DNA of 64,000 bases from Rhodamnia argentea (GCF_020921035.1 NC_063155.1:29629294-29693293), one strand, 5' to 3'; shown: positions 1-12,600, counted from the stretch's first letter. The notes: generated from the sequence alone by a model not told the origin. A program made the numbers and translations.

Positions 1-887
1 AACCGGGCAGAGTTCCGGAGCCGAACTGTTTTCACTTGGAATGCGATTTTCTGAACATGTTGTGGACTAGGGGACATACTAGCCTAGGACCACTTATAAG
101 AGTGCAAACAGAACTATGAACCGACGAAGAAGATCGCGACCAAATGTCCGGTCAATTCGATTCTATGTTGGCCTGGCCTTGGTTGAGCTCGAGCCCGAAC
201 CCGAACAAATGCACGCTGAGGGGCTTGCCGAGAAAATGATGGGGATGGATGCCAAAAACCCTCCGATCACGGTATGCATTGTTGTTAGAAGTGAGATTAA
301 AAGGCACAAGAACTTGTCTTTGGGCTTGGAGTCAATCGAACAGTACACAACCTTCGGTCACATCTCGAGGCGAAGGCACCGGGGGTGTTGGTTCCGGTGT
401 GTAATCGACTTTTGAAGAACAATGTGCTCCGATATCACGTTGGGCTTAAGCAGCTGTAGCTCATTTACCGAAAATAATTTTCCCACGTAGGTCGATAAAT
501 GTCCTAGCGCCTATGTTGGTCATATCTGATATCTATATGTGAGATTTCGCAATTACTCTCTAGTACCTCGATCAGACCTTCATCTAGGATCACTCTTTTG
601 CACATTTTGGATTTGCGCGTTGTGAGACAAAGTTCTAATTAACAACATTAAACCACTTATCTATCGATATTTTTGCGTGGAGATGAAGAAAGTAAAGCTA
701 GCATAAGGTTGGGGATTTGAAACGGTGGCTTCTCCACCTTTGATTTTTCCCTAGAAGCTGCTTAGCTTGTTTAACCAGTTGGCTTGGAAAATTAGAATTG
801 GAAACTCTCACTCGGTGGGGATTTCCCCAAATCTCAACTAAGTGAGTTTTTTTTTTCTTTTTTTTTTTCAAATATGAAGAAACAAAA
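1..887. other. Intergenic, no gene recognised
   Basis: I see no supported gene here. A 99-codon frame at 116-415 (+) has an ATG but resembles no family I know, and its composition changes along its length. The rest is AT-rich with short poly-T runs (around 849-868). Confidence 0.5.
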
Positions 888-1109
888 ATATCATAAGGGA
901 CCCATCCATGGGTAACTCAGTTGGTTATGACGCACTTGGAATTATGTGGTTAGACGCACCTGGTCCCAAGTTCGATTTCCCGGTGAGCACTAGTGATTTA
1001 AGTGGGGGGTCATGGCGGTGGGTTGTTGTGCTAATCTCCTCCGAGGAATAGTCGAGGTGCGCGCAAGCTAACCCGAACACCTCGGTTATAAATATATATA
1101 TCATAAGGG
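888..1109 (+). mobile_element. tRNA-derived SINE with 12-bp target-site duplication
   Basis: The body (about 900-1097) has an RNA polymerase III box A-like stretch (taactcagttgg, 912-923) and a box B-like stretch (aagttcgatttcc, about 968-980), in the order and spacing of a tRNA-like head. A tRNA-unrelated part follows, with an AT-rich 3' end. The perfect 12-bp repeat ATATCATAAGGG lies at 888-899 and 1098-1109, as target-primed insertion would leave. It is about 200 bp long, usual for plant SINEs. It is non-autonomous and would need a LINE for mobility. I cannot name the family, and I saw no second copy in this window. Confidence 0.8.
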
Positions 1110-1905
1110 CTAATAAAGGGTATCCTGAGCAATTGCAATAATCGGGTTCATTGATATTCCTGGTATAGTAGACGTTATCGCACATACAATCATACAACAG
1201 CGAAATACTGATTACCAAAAGTAGAAAAACATTATCAGTAGCTCCAAAGAAATCGTTAATGTCACTAAAAGCATCTAAATTAAGAACTCTTGAAATATTG
1301 ACTTTGAGACTAATAACATTATGCATTCAAATGATAATTTCCAGTTCTTAATCAATATTAGATATAGACTTTCCTACTTCTTTTAGTTCCTAGTTTTGTT
1401 TTAAAAAAAAAATTGGAACGATATTCACCATTTTTTTTGCTGGAGAACAATATCCACTATTTTATAAGTTTCGGTTGAATCATTAATAAATCACTTATTT
1501 TTGTGAATGCTATTCACTTAGATTTGCTTCCTTAAAAAAAAAAAAGGAAATATGACTCATCATCCCATCCAAAGATAACATCCAATTGAAATTTTCCCTA
1601 GAAACCGATAAACAAGTTAAGCCGTTTTTCGGGAAAAATTAAAGGCGGAGGATCCGTCGTTTCGATATGATGACACAAGGCACCGTTAGCTCATCATTTT
1701 CTTTGCATGCATACAATTTGTAAGGTTTTATTAGTATAATATTTTTTTGAGTGATTGAGAGAGCAACAACATGTTGCGAGTCACAAATTCATGAAGAAGT
1801 GGACTCAACAGTAATTTATAATTATATGTTTTTTTTAAGTTAAAAGCAATATGTTAATCTCACGGTAGATTATTGACCAAAAAAAAATCTCATAGTGGAT
1901 TTAAA
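1110..1905. other. AT-rich intergenic DNA
   Basis: There is no convincing coding frame. The stretch has homopolymer A and T runs and nothing I recognise. Confidence 0.5.
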
Positions 1906-2363
1906 GGGAAAATTACTAAAAAAGTCATATACTTATTGCAATTGTGTCAATTAAGTCCTAAATCCTTTTTTTATATTTAGTTCTAAATCTTTTGTAATTG
2001 TGCTAATTCAGTTCACTTAGGGAATTTTGCTCGACCGGCGCTACCTAATATTTTAATAATATCATGATTTTTTTTATTTTTTATTTTATTTTATTTTCTT
2101 CCCTTTCCTTTTTCCCTTTCCCTTCCATGTTCTGCCTCCGACCGATCGTCGAGGGAAAAGGGAAAGGGAAGGGAAAAAAAATATTAAAATTTTATGTCGT
2201 CGGTCGGCCGACATCCACGTTAGCGCCGGTCACCAAAAATTCGTCGAACGGATTGAATTGACACAATTGCAAAAAGTTTAAAATTGAATCGGTAAAAAAA
2301 AAAATATGACTGAAATAGCACAATTGCAATACATTTATGTCGTCTTTTTTGGTAATTTTTCCT
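1906..2363. mobile_element. Foldback (MITE-like) element, aagtcctaaa family
   Basis: The left end (gggaaaattactaaaaaagt) and right end (cttttttggtaatttttcc, 2344-2362) are imperfect inverted repeats. Both arms repeat a short unit of the type 'caattgtgtcaattaagtcctaaat'. A GC-richer core (about 2130-2240) lies between them. The same arm units recur at 8441-9072, 25828-26403, 27770-29470, 43007-43605 and 62104-62492. There is no transposase; it is a non-autonomous DNA element by structure. Confidence 0.65.
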
Positions 2364-3520
2364 GGGTTAAAAACAGTTACATAATCATTTATCTAGTGCC
2401 TAATCTCCTGTGCTAAATGTAGAAGTCATCAAGAATGCCTCTCCATCTCTTCATCTCCGCTTTCAAGCTAACCACAGACCGAATCCCAATATCACATCAA
2501 GCCACGTTGGGGGTGAAGAAAGCACGACAGCATCCATGGAAGGATCGATGAGCTTTGATGATGCTGCAGTCAGCTGTGAAGTGGTGGGCTGAGAAGGCTA
2601 AAAGTCAAAGAAGCCATCAGACAATGGAGGACGAAGTCCCTTTTTACAGCAGAAAAAGAAGAAAAGCACAAAGCTGTGGGGGAGGATTCCAGCTCGTGAC
2701 TGATGTCTGCCTGAGCTTTTCGCCATTATCGGATTCGATCCAGGATACTTATAACCCCACAACCTGCATATGTTCTTGTATCCAGACAAAAGTAAACGGA
2801 AGACGTTCCGTCCTCTCATTCAACAGTTTCCCAAATTTCTCAGCTGGACGTGGGCACGAGATTAGCCAAGTCCGACAACGATTCCGATAGACCCGATGAC
2901 CGAGGTCTTGAATCCAAGGCGAAGATCGCAATGTAATCGTCTCTCTCGGCTTTAACTCTGATCATTCGATGCCGGGGTCGAAGTTGTATGATGGCGAGGA
3001 GGACCTGGAGGACACACGCCAAAAACACAGTGACGTTGCTGTCCTTCCGACCGGCGCCACATCACGTGGGCTTTGGCCCCTGCTTCGTACGCAGATTTTT
3101 TGAGCGGGGATGATGCGTCCCACGTGACCGTACCTGCGGCTTCTCTTGCCTCGAGCACTTAAACGTGGCGTCTGAACTGGACCAAGATCCACTTCCTGCG
3201 TCTTCTTTTGTTGCTTGGAGTGCGATCGTAACGGGCCTACATACCTCCTCCTCCTCCTCTCCCCCATATAGCAAGAGAGGTTGTTTTTGCCACCCACTGA
3301 CGTGCCCTACCACACGTACGAACGCCAACATGCAGCCGCCCACCAGATGATGCACACGCCCCCCACCCAATGATGCAATGCCCTTTGTTTCCTTCTGGTT
3401 CGAGAAGTAATTCAATTTAGGGCACGATGCTTACGACCCCGAGCTGCATGATCTTGTCGAGTTTGGGCCTAATTTGGACATGAGTGACAACTATTGATGT
3501 TGAGATACCCGTATGATTTG
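2364..3520. other. Intergenic with GC-rich stretch, no gene recognised
   Basis: At 2900-3360 the GC content is high and several overlapping frames on both strands stay open (for example 3062-3415 and 2962-3297 on the minus strand). High GC alone explains this. None resembles a known protein and no splice-supported model emerged. Confidence 0.45.
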
Positions 3521-3745
3521 TGTTAGAGAAATTTCACATCGAATTAGTGATGTTATGCGGTGTGGAACAATTAATATATTATAGTTTGTCCATAATTTAT
3601 TGACTTAAACTTTTGGTAAATATATCAAAGAAGAAAGGAATTTGGTGTCGGGGGAAGTATTTTGATTAGTCTATCATAGTTGGCACATAACTTATTGACA
3701 TGTCTCGCTCCACCATATCGCGACCTGTGTTTATGCCAACCTTTT
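3521..3745 (+). mobile_element. LTR-like fragment (tgttagagaa family)
   Basis: It begins TGTTAGAGAAATTTCACATC and runs through 'cataatttattgacttaaacttttgg' (about 3591-3616), a pattern typical of short plant LTR-retrotransposon ends. A related start occurs at 28007. No paired LTR, primer-binding site or coding region is visible, so this is probably a remnant or solo LTR. Confidence 0.45.
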
Positions 3746-4194
3746 TTTTTTTTGGTCAGAGTGTTTATTCCAACCTCACCCGCCTCTGAAAGAGGCAAAA
3801 AGCTCAAATGACTCGACCAATCAAGTTGGGCGAGCGACAATTTCACAGGTTATTTCTAGGAGAGCTGAAAAGGATTTTACAAGCACGACAACATAGAAAA
3901 GAGCGAGCATTGATACAACCACGTCAGATCGTACCAAGTTGGGGTGGGTCGGTTGATTGAGAGAATCCACATCTCATATTTTCATGTCGTGGAGGGCTTG
4001 AGCTTCGATCATTGCCATGGGGTCTTCAAACATGAGCAGGCACAAAGCACGAAACAAAATACTTTAAAAAAAATTAGAGAAAAATGACTGAAGAATCTGT
4101 TAATTTTCGTACGAGCCATGTTTTTCATTTTATTTTTAGACTTAGAAAATGCAGATGTGAAGTCTCAATTTTTTTAGATTTCATGCAGTATATT
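3746..4194. other. Intergenic, nothing recognised
   Basis: No coding frame or repeat that I can support. Confidence 0.4.
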
Positions 4195-4556
4195 GATAAT
4201 GATAAACGACACAAGTAATCCATGAACTTTGGCCTAATATGCAATGGGATCTCTGAACTTTAGCCAAATATGCAATGTCATCCTTAAAATTTTAATTTGT
4301 TTAATACAATCCCCGAACTTTTGGTACATGTTCAATTTAGCCCATGCACTAAATGAAAATGTTCCATGTTGAATTAATGGAAGGATAACGTTGAATGTTT
4401 TCATACAATACAAGGAGTAAATTGAATATATATCGAAAGTCTCCACATTGGACAAATTAAAATTCAGAACCAATATTGCAGATTTGCATAAAGTTCAAGG
4501 ACCATATTGCACAATAAACTAAAGTTTAATGGTCATTTGTGTCATTATCCCGACGA
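4195..4556. mobile_element. Foldback MITE-like element
   Basis: The left arm (gataatgataaacgacacaa, followed by units like 'atgaactttggcctaatatgcaatgg') and the right arm (ending 'ggtcatttgtgtcattatccc') are imperfect inverted repeats. Arm units repeat two to three times. There is no coding potential. Confidence 0.6.
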
Positions 4557-4954
4557 TAATGTATCATTTTGAAGCGATGAGAATCAATACATGTGCATTA
4601 TTGACTATGCTGCGGTTGGATCATTTCGGGGCGACAGATTCGGAAGCAAAAGAGAAAAAAAGAGCTCCAGTTGTAAAGTTTTGAAAATAAAAGTCCGTGC
4701 TGACTTGTCCTTGTGCGCCGCGCGACGTGAGCAACGCACTTTCAATATGGTACACATGTATCAAGGGAAAAAAAAAATGCAGCAGCATCAAGAGCAGGTG
4801 CAATTAAAGTAATAATAACGGGTTCTGCATTTTCCAGCTCTTCTGTATCTTTTGGCATCATCCCAGGTTTTCTAGACTGAACAACTTTTTTGATTGGACG
4901 CGAAAACAAAAATATATTTCTTAAAAAAATCATTGTGTATGAGTTAGATGACAC
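4557..4954. other. Intergenic, nothing recognised
   Basis: Short frames on both strands only. No support for a gene. Confidence 0.4.
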
Positions 4955-5235
4955 ATAGCATTTGAAGGGTATACCGGTTTGAGATTTTTACCCTCCTCGT
5001 AACAGATATATCAAATTCGGATTTTTCGTGATATTAATCCAATTTAACGAACGATAAATTCGTCACGGGTGTGTCAATTTAAAGTTTTTCGAGGTCAAAA
5101 AATTAATTTAAAGTAAATTTATCACGAATGTATCAATTTAAAGTTTTTAGTGGTCAAAAAAATAGTTTGAGTTAAATTTGTCATAAGTGTACCAATTTGA
5201 GATTTTTGGTGACATGAACCATTTATATAAAAATT
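4955..5235. repeat. Degenerate tandem units (tatcaatttaaagttttt type)
   Basis: Four to five diverged units of about 50-60 bp share the pattern 'taaatttatcacgaatgtat' followed by 'caatttaaagtttttagtgg'. The same unit family appears at 24311-24710, where it forms two opposed arms, and at 60636-60950. This copy looks like a single arm. Confidence 0.55.
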
Positions 5236-5524
5236 AATCGGAGGTCATATAATTCTTGGCACGTACATCAAAACTATACAAAGGCTACTTTTAAAATGGT
5301 TGCTTCATTGAATAACGCGGGAGAGGTAGCAAAATGAAGATCGAGGCCCTTTTATTTCGAGAAAAATAAATAATTTAAAATGCATTTTCTTATAAGTGAT
5401 CGCTTGGATCTCTTACAAAAATGAAAGACGAAAAAAATACTTTCATTATCCATGAAAATATTTAGACATAAATTATCGTGGACAATATATTTCTAGTGTT
5501 CCCTATACAAGTTTTTAAGTAGAG

Positions 5525-6130
5525 AGACGCGTTCGATAATGATCTAGGGTTTTTATTTCCAAAATAGAAATTTATTTAATAACAGCATAAAATTTTTACG
5601 ATAGGGTGATTGGTTGTCGGGGGACCGTAGGCTGAAGATCGGCAAAGTGCGGCAATTGACGGACGGAGATCAGCTGTCGGTGGTTGGCGAATGGTAGCCG
5701 GGGACTGGAGACCGGTGACGGAAGAAGAGTGGACGGAGACCGGCGGAGGTTGCCAGAGATGGGTGAACGGCAGCTGGGAATTGGAGCTTGGCCATCGGCG
5801 GATGGCGGCCGATGGTAGGGACACGACAGAAACAACCGACGGATAGCGGCAGGCAGATGGCAACCGATGGATGGAGAATGGCGGCGGGGACGCGAGAGAG
5901 GTGATCGATGATTGGCAACATGCGACCGGCAGCTGACAGAAAGCGACAGGCAACCGGCGATAGGGATGCGAGAGATAAGGAGTAAGCAATGAGAAGAATT
6001 ATTATTTCTGTTTTTGTTTTCTAGAAATAAAAAGTGAAAATTTTATATTTCTCATTTCTATTCCAAACCTATTCTAGCCAAAAATTTATCCCGAAAATGC
6101 AAAAGTGAAATTACATTACCAAACGGATTT
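5525..6130. mobile_element. Foldback element with GC-rich core
   Basis: The left end (gcgttcgataatg, about 5528-5540) and right end (cattaccaaacgg, about 6113-6125) are imperfect inverted repeats. The flanking arms (tttttatttccaaaatagaaat and its complement near 6000-6035) also pair. The core at 5600-5950 is rich in repeated cgg/gatgg words, which keep three minus-strand frames open without coding meaning. Confidence 0.55.
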
Positions 6131-7684
6131 ACGTTCCAAACTTATTCCTTGGAACAGAAAAATAGGAAAATAAAACTGTTGTCATGCGGACCCTAAAGGT
6201 ACAATCGATTTTTTTTTTTTTTTCAGAAATTACTTTTCAAATCAGTCATTTTTCGAGAAACCGACAAAGCCTGATTTGCGGTATTGATTCTTCACAGGAG
6301 GATGGGATAAGTTTCTTAGGACAAAATATCGGCGCGGAACGTACCGAAGTTCCAAATAAATCGCTTCTTATTGAATAACGAATAAGACCCTTTTCTTAAA
6401 AGTCCATAATTTAGAGCTCAACCACTATGCCCGCTTTCAAAATTAATTTTTCCTTTAAAAACCAAACTGATGGCTTAACCTCAACACTACTTATTGAGAA
6501 ATCCAGTAGCGAGATAGCCAAACCGTCGCCTGAGATCATCTGGCCGATAGGTAAAACCTTGCCATCGACAGAAGCAGCCGAACGGTTCTTCTTTGTTCAA
6601 TGATAAAACATACCATTTTTTTGTTTTCTAAACCTCCCTCATTCTGGGTCCATTCAGGGCTCGAATACAAGGAGGAAAGTTGTTGTTTATCGCTCAACCA
6701 ACAATGGAATATAACAAGCTGATCGATGATGGGGAATATACCCATCGATTGGATTTAGAAGATGTAACTTCTAGAGGAGCTTTTGAAAAGGACAGATCTT
6801 TTTTTTTTTTGTACTCGTAGGAAACTATTTACATTGCGCTGTCAATGCATTGAACTCTTTCGAAATTTTTGTTTTCCATAATGGGTCCGTTTATCTCACT
6901 GAAAACTTTCTGTTGCTAGAGAATGCTTTCAGGAAATTCAATTTCAGAGAAATTGAACCGTTTTCTATGGTTTGTTTGTGCTGATAGCAAGTTGAAGGTG
7001 CTATGGTATTTGATAACGAGTAAAATCCATGAAAGGCGGGTTGCTACAAAGTAGAGCCGACAATGTCTTTGTTTATTAGGAAATTGATCAAAATAATATA
7101 TGTTACAAAAAGAAACCTATGAAAGATATCTGAAATTACTTTAAAAAGTTGTTTGGACCAAAAACTAACCAAGTCATTGATACACGAGCATGGCAACAAG
7201 CATCGCTGGGCACACGCCCAATGCCAGAGAATAAATGTGATATCGATACTTATGCTAATCGATAGTCGGTTACCGATCTGTTGTCGAGATACGAGAATGG
7301 ATGATCGAAGATTATCGGTGACGGTATCAGTTGGTGGGAATCGGCAAGTCAGCAGAAGATTGGGAAGAAAGTAGACACGACCAAATATGGTTACAAATTC
7401 AGAGCCACTAGAGGACCAAGTGATTGCAATCCCAGGGCAGCCGACGGGCAATTTTGAAGGAGTAAGCATTTAGGAACAAGATCATGCATCGTGACAACAT
7501 GGGCACTAGATTTTCGGTAAGAGAAGAACATGGATACAACCGTTGAAAACCGCTTGGGAGCAATTACCACACAATCACCATAAACATCATTGCTTATCCA
7601 TTAGAGAGACCCTCGCGCAAATCAAACAAATTTGCTATCTTTTAGTATTTTTTTCCTGTATTGTACTTGTATTGTCCAGACTCG
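6131..7684. other. Intergenic, nothing recognised
   Basis: Several short frames exist, the longest at 7044-7469 on the minus strand (141 codons). Composition and lack of family resemblance argue against a gene. Confidence 0.4.
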
Positions 7685-7915
7685 CATCATCGATTAAATT
7701 GACTGTGTTTCTTAGTTGTAGTTTTTAACTTTGTGTCATCAATTAAATTCTGGCGTGTATCTCTATCCCGAATGTTGCATCGTCGATTAAATTCTGGCGT
7801 AATATCTTAGCGTTTTCGGGCTTTGTCGTTGATTAAGTTTTGGTGTAAGTTATTTATGTTAGTCATGCTGCGAAGTTTGTATTTTCCTGGACTTATCGAC
7901 GATTAAATTTCGACT
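7685..7915 (+). repeat. Degenerate tandem repeat, tcgattaaattctggcgt
   Basis: Five diverged units carry the core 'catcgtcgattaaattctgg' or a close variant, at about 7687, 7737, 7779, 7826 and 7893, with spacings of about 44-67 bp. No coding role is visible. Confidence 0.55.
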
Positions 7916-8429
7916 TAATTTGTGTTTGGAAAATCCTATTGAAATTCAAGTTGTTGATTCTCTAGTTTTCTTGGATATTTGCTGTCCGAAGTCGCCACAT
8001 AGCATGTTTTCCTTTAATTAAAAACAGAAAAACGACTTTCAGTAAAAGATATTTTCTCACGGAAGAAATTTCGGCGAAACAAAAGTTTTATATAGTGATC
8101 TATTTGGAAATGGGAAAGAAAATGAGCATTAATGAAGTATATCTAGGAGACTTTGTTTTTTTAAAGGTAGTTTATCGGAAGAAACGGGAAAAAATGAGAG
8201 ACAAGATAAAGATATAGAGGGACTTACTCTTCTCTCTTGGACGCTCCTTGATAGATAGAGTTGTTTCTAGGCGTGAGCATGGTTCAGGTGGGCGCTTTCC
8301 ACCCTAGAACTGAGATGCACCCACCAAGGACCACTTTCGAAAAATTTGAACTGAGAACCATTCGTTAGGATTCTTTCTTTGTTTTAAATTATCGATTATA
8401 TATATATGTATCAAATATATTGCCGGTCC
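7916..8429. other. Intergenic, nothing recognised
   Basis: AT-rich, with no supported feature. Confidence 0.4.
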
Positions 8430-9083
8430 GGTCCGGGTGGGGAAAAGCGTCAAAAAAGTCCTAAACTTATTGCATTAGTGCTAATTCAATCCTAAACCTT
8501 TTTTTTTGTGTCGATTCAATCCTAAACTTTTTGTATTTGTGCCAATTAAGTCCCAAATCTTTTATTAATGTCAATTCAGTCCTAAACATTTTACAATAGT
8601 GTCAATATAGTCCTAAAAAATTTGTATTTATGTCAATTGAGTCAATTCGGTCAATTTTGATTGGAAATCACTGGCATAGATGTCAATTATCCCACGTGGC
8701 ACGGTTGGTGCTAACGTGGATATTTTTTTTAATTTTTTTAATAATTTTTAACAAATAATTTTGAAAAAAACCAAAAAAAAAAATATTAAAAAATGTCCAA
8801 GTTAGCTAGCCATGCCATATAAGACAATCGATATTTACGTTAGTGATTTTTGATCAAAATTGGCCGGATTAACTCAATTGGTACAAATATAAAAGATTTA
8901 TGACTGAATTGGCAACAATACATAAGGTGTAGGACTAAATTAACACCAATAAAAGGTTTAGGACTTAATTGACATTAATGCAAAAGGTTTATGACTAAAT
9001 TGGCATAAAAAAAAGTTTAAAACTGAATTGGTACTAATGTAATAGGTTTAGGACTTTTTTGACACTTCTCCCGGTCCGGGTGG
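8430..9083. mobile_element. Mutator-like MITE with 11-bp direct flanks
   Basis: The ends GGAAAAGCGTCAAAAAAGTC (from 8441) and the complement of 'ggacttttttgacacttctc' are near-perfect inverted repeats, continued by long arms of repeated 'gtcctaaac' units. The direct repeat GGTCCGGGTGG flanks the element at 8430-8440 and 9073-9083. The match extends two bases further (CCGGTCC...). Target duplications of 9-11 bp fit Mutator-type transposition. The body of about 630 bp has no transposase. It is the best preserved member of its family here. Confidence 0.75.
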
Positions 9084-9498
9084 ACAGGGGGGCGGTTCCA
9101 CACTAGTCCGATCCGGTTTTGGGTGGTTTCCGTTTCTTTAGCACACCCCTAGTTATTTTCAATTCATGAAAAACGTTTTTCATTAATCAGGGTAGTTTTC
9201 TATCAACCAAATGCTGCAAAATCCGAAAAATAGTTTTCTGGGAGTGATTTTTCATCAACCAAACTGACCATAAGTAGTACCTACTATTCACTCCTAAAGT
9301 AAAATGGTTTAATTTCGTAGCTGGGTATGTTGTTTGTTCAGGGGCCAGTTTGGGGGGCTTTAAGTCAATCAAGATAAACCCCTGTTTTGTTTAACATGTT
9401 AATGTTCTTAGATTCTCAAAAGAATAATAAACTTTTTATTCGCCGGTGATGCGCCGACCAGATATTCGGATTGGGCAAAATAACACTAAGTAACGGAC

Positions 9499-9502
<4 letters not shown>
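9084..9502. other. Intergenic, nothing recognised
   Basis: No coding frame or repeat stands out. Confidence 0.4.

Positions 9503-9534
<32 letters not shown>
9503..9534 (+). repeat. (GA)n microsatellite
   Basis: An uninterrupted GA run of about 16 units lies some 1 kb before the miR172 hairpin. Such runs are length-variable and can bind GAGA-factor-type BPC proteins in plants; that role is inference here. Confidence 0.9.
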
Positions 9535-9540
<6 letters not shown>

Positions 9541-9577
9541 ACTAGGGTTCTTGGAAAGACAGCTACGTGTCGTGGGT

Positions 9578-9596
9578 GTACGTATGCATGACGTAC
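9578..9596 (+). promoter_or_regulatory. Paired GTAC cores upstream of MIR172 (possible SPL sites)
   Basis: GTAC cores lie at 9578-9581 and 9593-9596 within 'gtacgtatgcatgacgtacg'. SPL (SBP-box) proteins bind GTAC, and SPL9 is known to activate MIR172b in Arabidopsis. The position, just before a CT-rich presumed leader, fits a promoter, but no transcript start is proven. Confidence 0.35.
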
Positions 9597-9639
9597 GTTT
9601 CATACGAAGCATCCACCGATCAAGAAGCCACCATTTAGG

Positions 9640-12600
9640 TTTTCATTAATGGCCCAATGAAGAAAAAGATAGACAAAAGAAAAAAAAAAAAAAAAAGGAA
9701 AAAGATGCCCATCTCCTCCTCGACCGCTTACAAAAATCTCTCTCCCACACCACACTGTTGCCATCGTATGACTTCCCTAACTCTCTCTCTCTCTCTCTGC
9801 CTCCCTCCCTCCCTCCCTCAAGATCTCTCCCAGGTTTTGGCATGAGATCATTTCTGTCTCACTCTCTGCGATTGTATTTTCTTCTGGGTGTTCTTGTTTC
9901 TGATGGCTCTCACTTGGTCATATGCTTTTGCTTCTCGTTTCTCTGATTTCCTGGAGCTATGTTTTTTTGTCAGGGTTCGGGCCGATTTAGATCTACAGGG
10001 AGGTGTGGCTTTTTTGTCCAGAAAATTTTGAGTTTCTACTTCTTTTCCCTGATTTTCGCTTGGTTTGGCCAGAAGATGAGCCCAGAAAAGTTCCAAAAGA
10101 GTCCCTTTCTTCCCCCACTGATTTTATAGCTTTTCTTTTGGGTCAATCCGGGGTAGTTCTTACTCCTGGATGCTGTTTATTGATTTTATGTTGCTTTCTC
10201 TTGATTTTTTAAATATATAGTACGATGATCTACTGTTTTATATAAATATATATAGATGATATAGGGTTCAAGATGGCAGATTCTAACTTTGGGGTGCTCT
10301 TTTACGTAAGACCCTTTTCCACAGTTTCTTCAGTGTTGGTCAAAGCCAATAGGCTAACGTGTGTTCCTTTTTCTTTCTTTTGACCCCCTTCTGTTTTCGA
10401 GATTATCCGGGATATATAGACATATCGAATTCTTCTCGGTCTCTCTTATGTTTCTTACAAATCCAGATATTGCAACAAGCATGGAATGATGATATGTGGG
10501 TTAGCACGCCTTTACAGTCGTCGTTTGCAGGTGTAGCATCATCAAGATTCACATGCGAAAATGGACGGCGATGATTGGATCGCCTTTTGCCGAAAGTCCA
10601 TCGGAGTTTGAGAATCTTGATGATGCTGCATCAGCAATAAACGACTCTACACTACAATCTCGATGTCCCTCTTCTTTGTGTTTTTCTGTTGCCTTCAGGT
10701 GGGTTTAGATTAAATTTGTTTTCCCTGAGGTCTACGTATTAAAAGATGCCTACAGACTTCCCTTTGCGCTTTTCGAAAGAAGTATGAGATTCAGATCGAA
10801 GCTGATTAAAGATACCGAGAATACTGACTGCCTCCAAAGCTTTGTGCGTTTTCTAATTGCGCAGATCTACAGTTGTGTTTCCTCCGATGAAATATGCGAA
10901 ACCTATTTTATGTCAGAAATTGCTTATGTATCACAAGTTGCAAGAAGGCATAACATTTGGATGTTGCAGAAGCTGGGAACTGGTGAGATTCGCCTGCATG
11001 AAATATGTTCATCATGCTCAGGAAAGGGTAAATTCCCTTCAATCTTGCAGATTTCTACTTTGTTACCAATTACTTTCTCTGGCACGTTTGGCCAGTACAT
11101 AAGAATTGCTTCTTTTGGTAATTTGTCTGTTGGTAAAAAATACACAGAGGTTGTTTGCTTCTCCTCAGTTTGTTTGGCTCAATAGCATCTGAAGATGAGC
11201 GCGATGCGTTTGTTGAGCACGAAGGCCAACAAAAGAATGGTCGCCGTCATTTGTGTCTTTTGTGATCTTCATCATCAGATTTTAGATAGTCTTAGCTTGT
11301 ATAAAACATCGATTTTGGTTCAAATTTCATGAAACAATGACAGAATATCTAATTAGGATCAAATGTGTTTACAATGTTCATACACAAGTTAACAAAAATC
11401 ATAATGCTTTTCATAAATTTTCAGCGAGTTTCCTGTCGAACTCAATTGAATCACATCTCTTTAAATCTAACAAGTTGACCATGATGTGTTCATCACCTGA
11501 AAGTACTCTAACTTTCCTACCACTTCTGTCTTGACTTAGATATGGATGAAACTGTGTGATCATTTATTTGATTATCCGTCAAACTATGTCTTCTCAGCAA
11601 AATCATGGCCAGCAAAGATGTGAGTGAGAACTCCGGAAATGGTTTTCGTGTCTCAGAAATTAGTTGCATCTTTGAAATCAGGAACTGGTTTTTTCCTTGT
11701 GACCCTGATGCGCCAATCAAGGTGGGAGGATGTCCAATTTGTCACTGCCACATTTTTGCTTTTGCTAATTATCCGCACAAAAATTTGACCTATCAATCTC
11801 ATTGGCGTGGGACCGATCGAAACCGTTCACATAAACTTCTTTTCACCTCTGCAATCGAAATGGTACTAGAAAGTATCTCAAAATATCTCCCATCTTCTGC
11901 TTCATCCATCATGACAGCGACAAAACCAGACACCTCAATTGAATTTTGTGGAAGTCCGGGTGCCTGAACATTGTGACTAGTCCTATAATAAGTTAGGTTT
12001 ATGTTTCCTGATCAAGAAACCTCGTTTAGATAATTACCTTCGTTGACTATATGTAGATGCCTAAGGACACCTCATGCATGTCAAGGTTTGCCCTAAAGTC
12101 AAGAGATGCTATATATGGTGCAAAGGGAATTTACCTTATGGAATGTGATTTTTCAGGGGCTATGGAGAAGGGATGGAATATTGCGTAGGCAAGATATATC
12201 GGTCAAATGCGGCTTTGCCTAATCAAGAAACGAGAAGATAGAGGGACACTGCGTTTGCAAGTGTTGGAATGCATTGCATAATAAAGACATTTTGGTTGTA
12301 AATTTTTTTTTTTTTAAACTTCACAAAGTCCATCTTTCCGGTGTGCCTTATAGCATTCCAAGTAAGTCATCATCTGTTTGAATTTTTTTCTAATTTAATT
12401 TTAAACCATGGGTACGAGCCTAGAGGCCCAACTACCTGAATACCCATAAAACACCCTGTAAGTCCCATGAAATATCGATTAGAATGGAACTTTGTGTTGA
12501 ATGCTATCAATCTTTGTAGGTTGGATATACATTTCAAGAATGGACGTCCGTAGTTTTGCAAACACTAGCGAAGATTATCTCTCTGGAAGTTCTTCTTCCA

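Noticed and set aside
5576..5989. Three overlapping minus-strand frames
   Set aside because: They coincide with the repetitive GC-rich core of a foldback element; stops are rare there only because of composition.
11605..11967. 120-codon frame downstream of miR172
   Set aside because: It has an ATG but no recognised domain and lies within the likely primary transcript. Kept only as a note.
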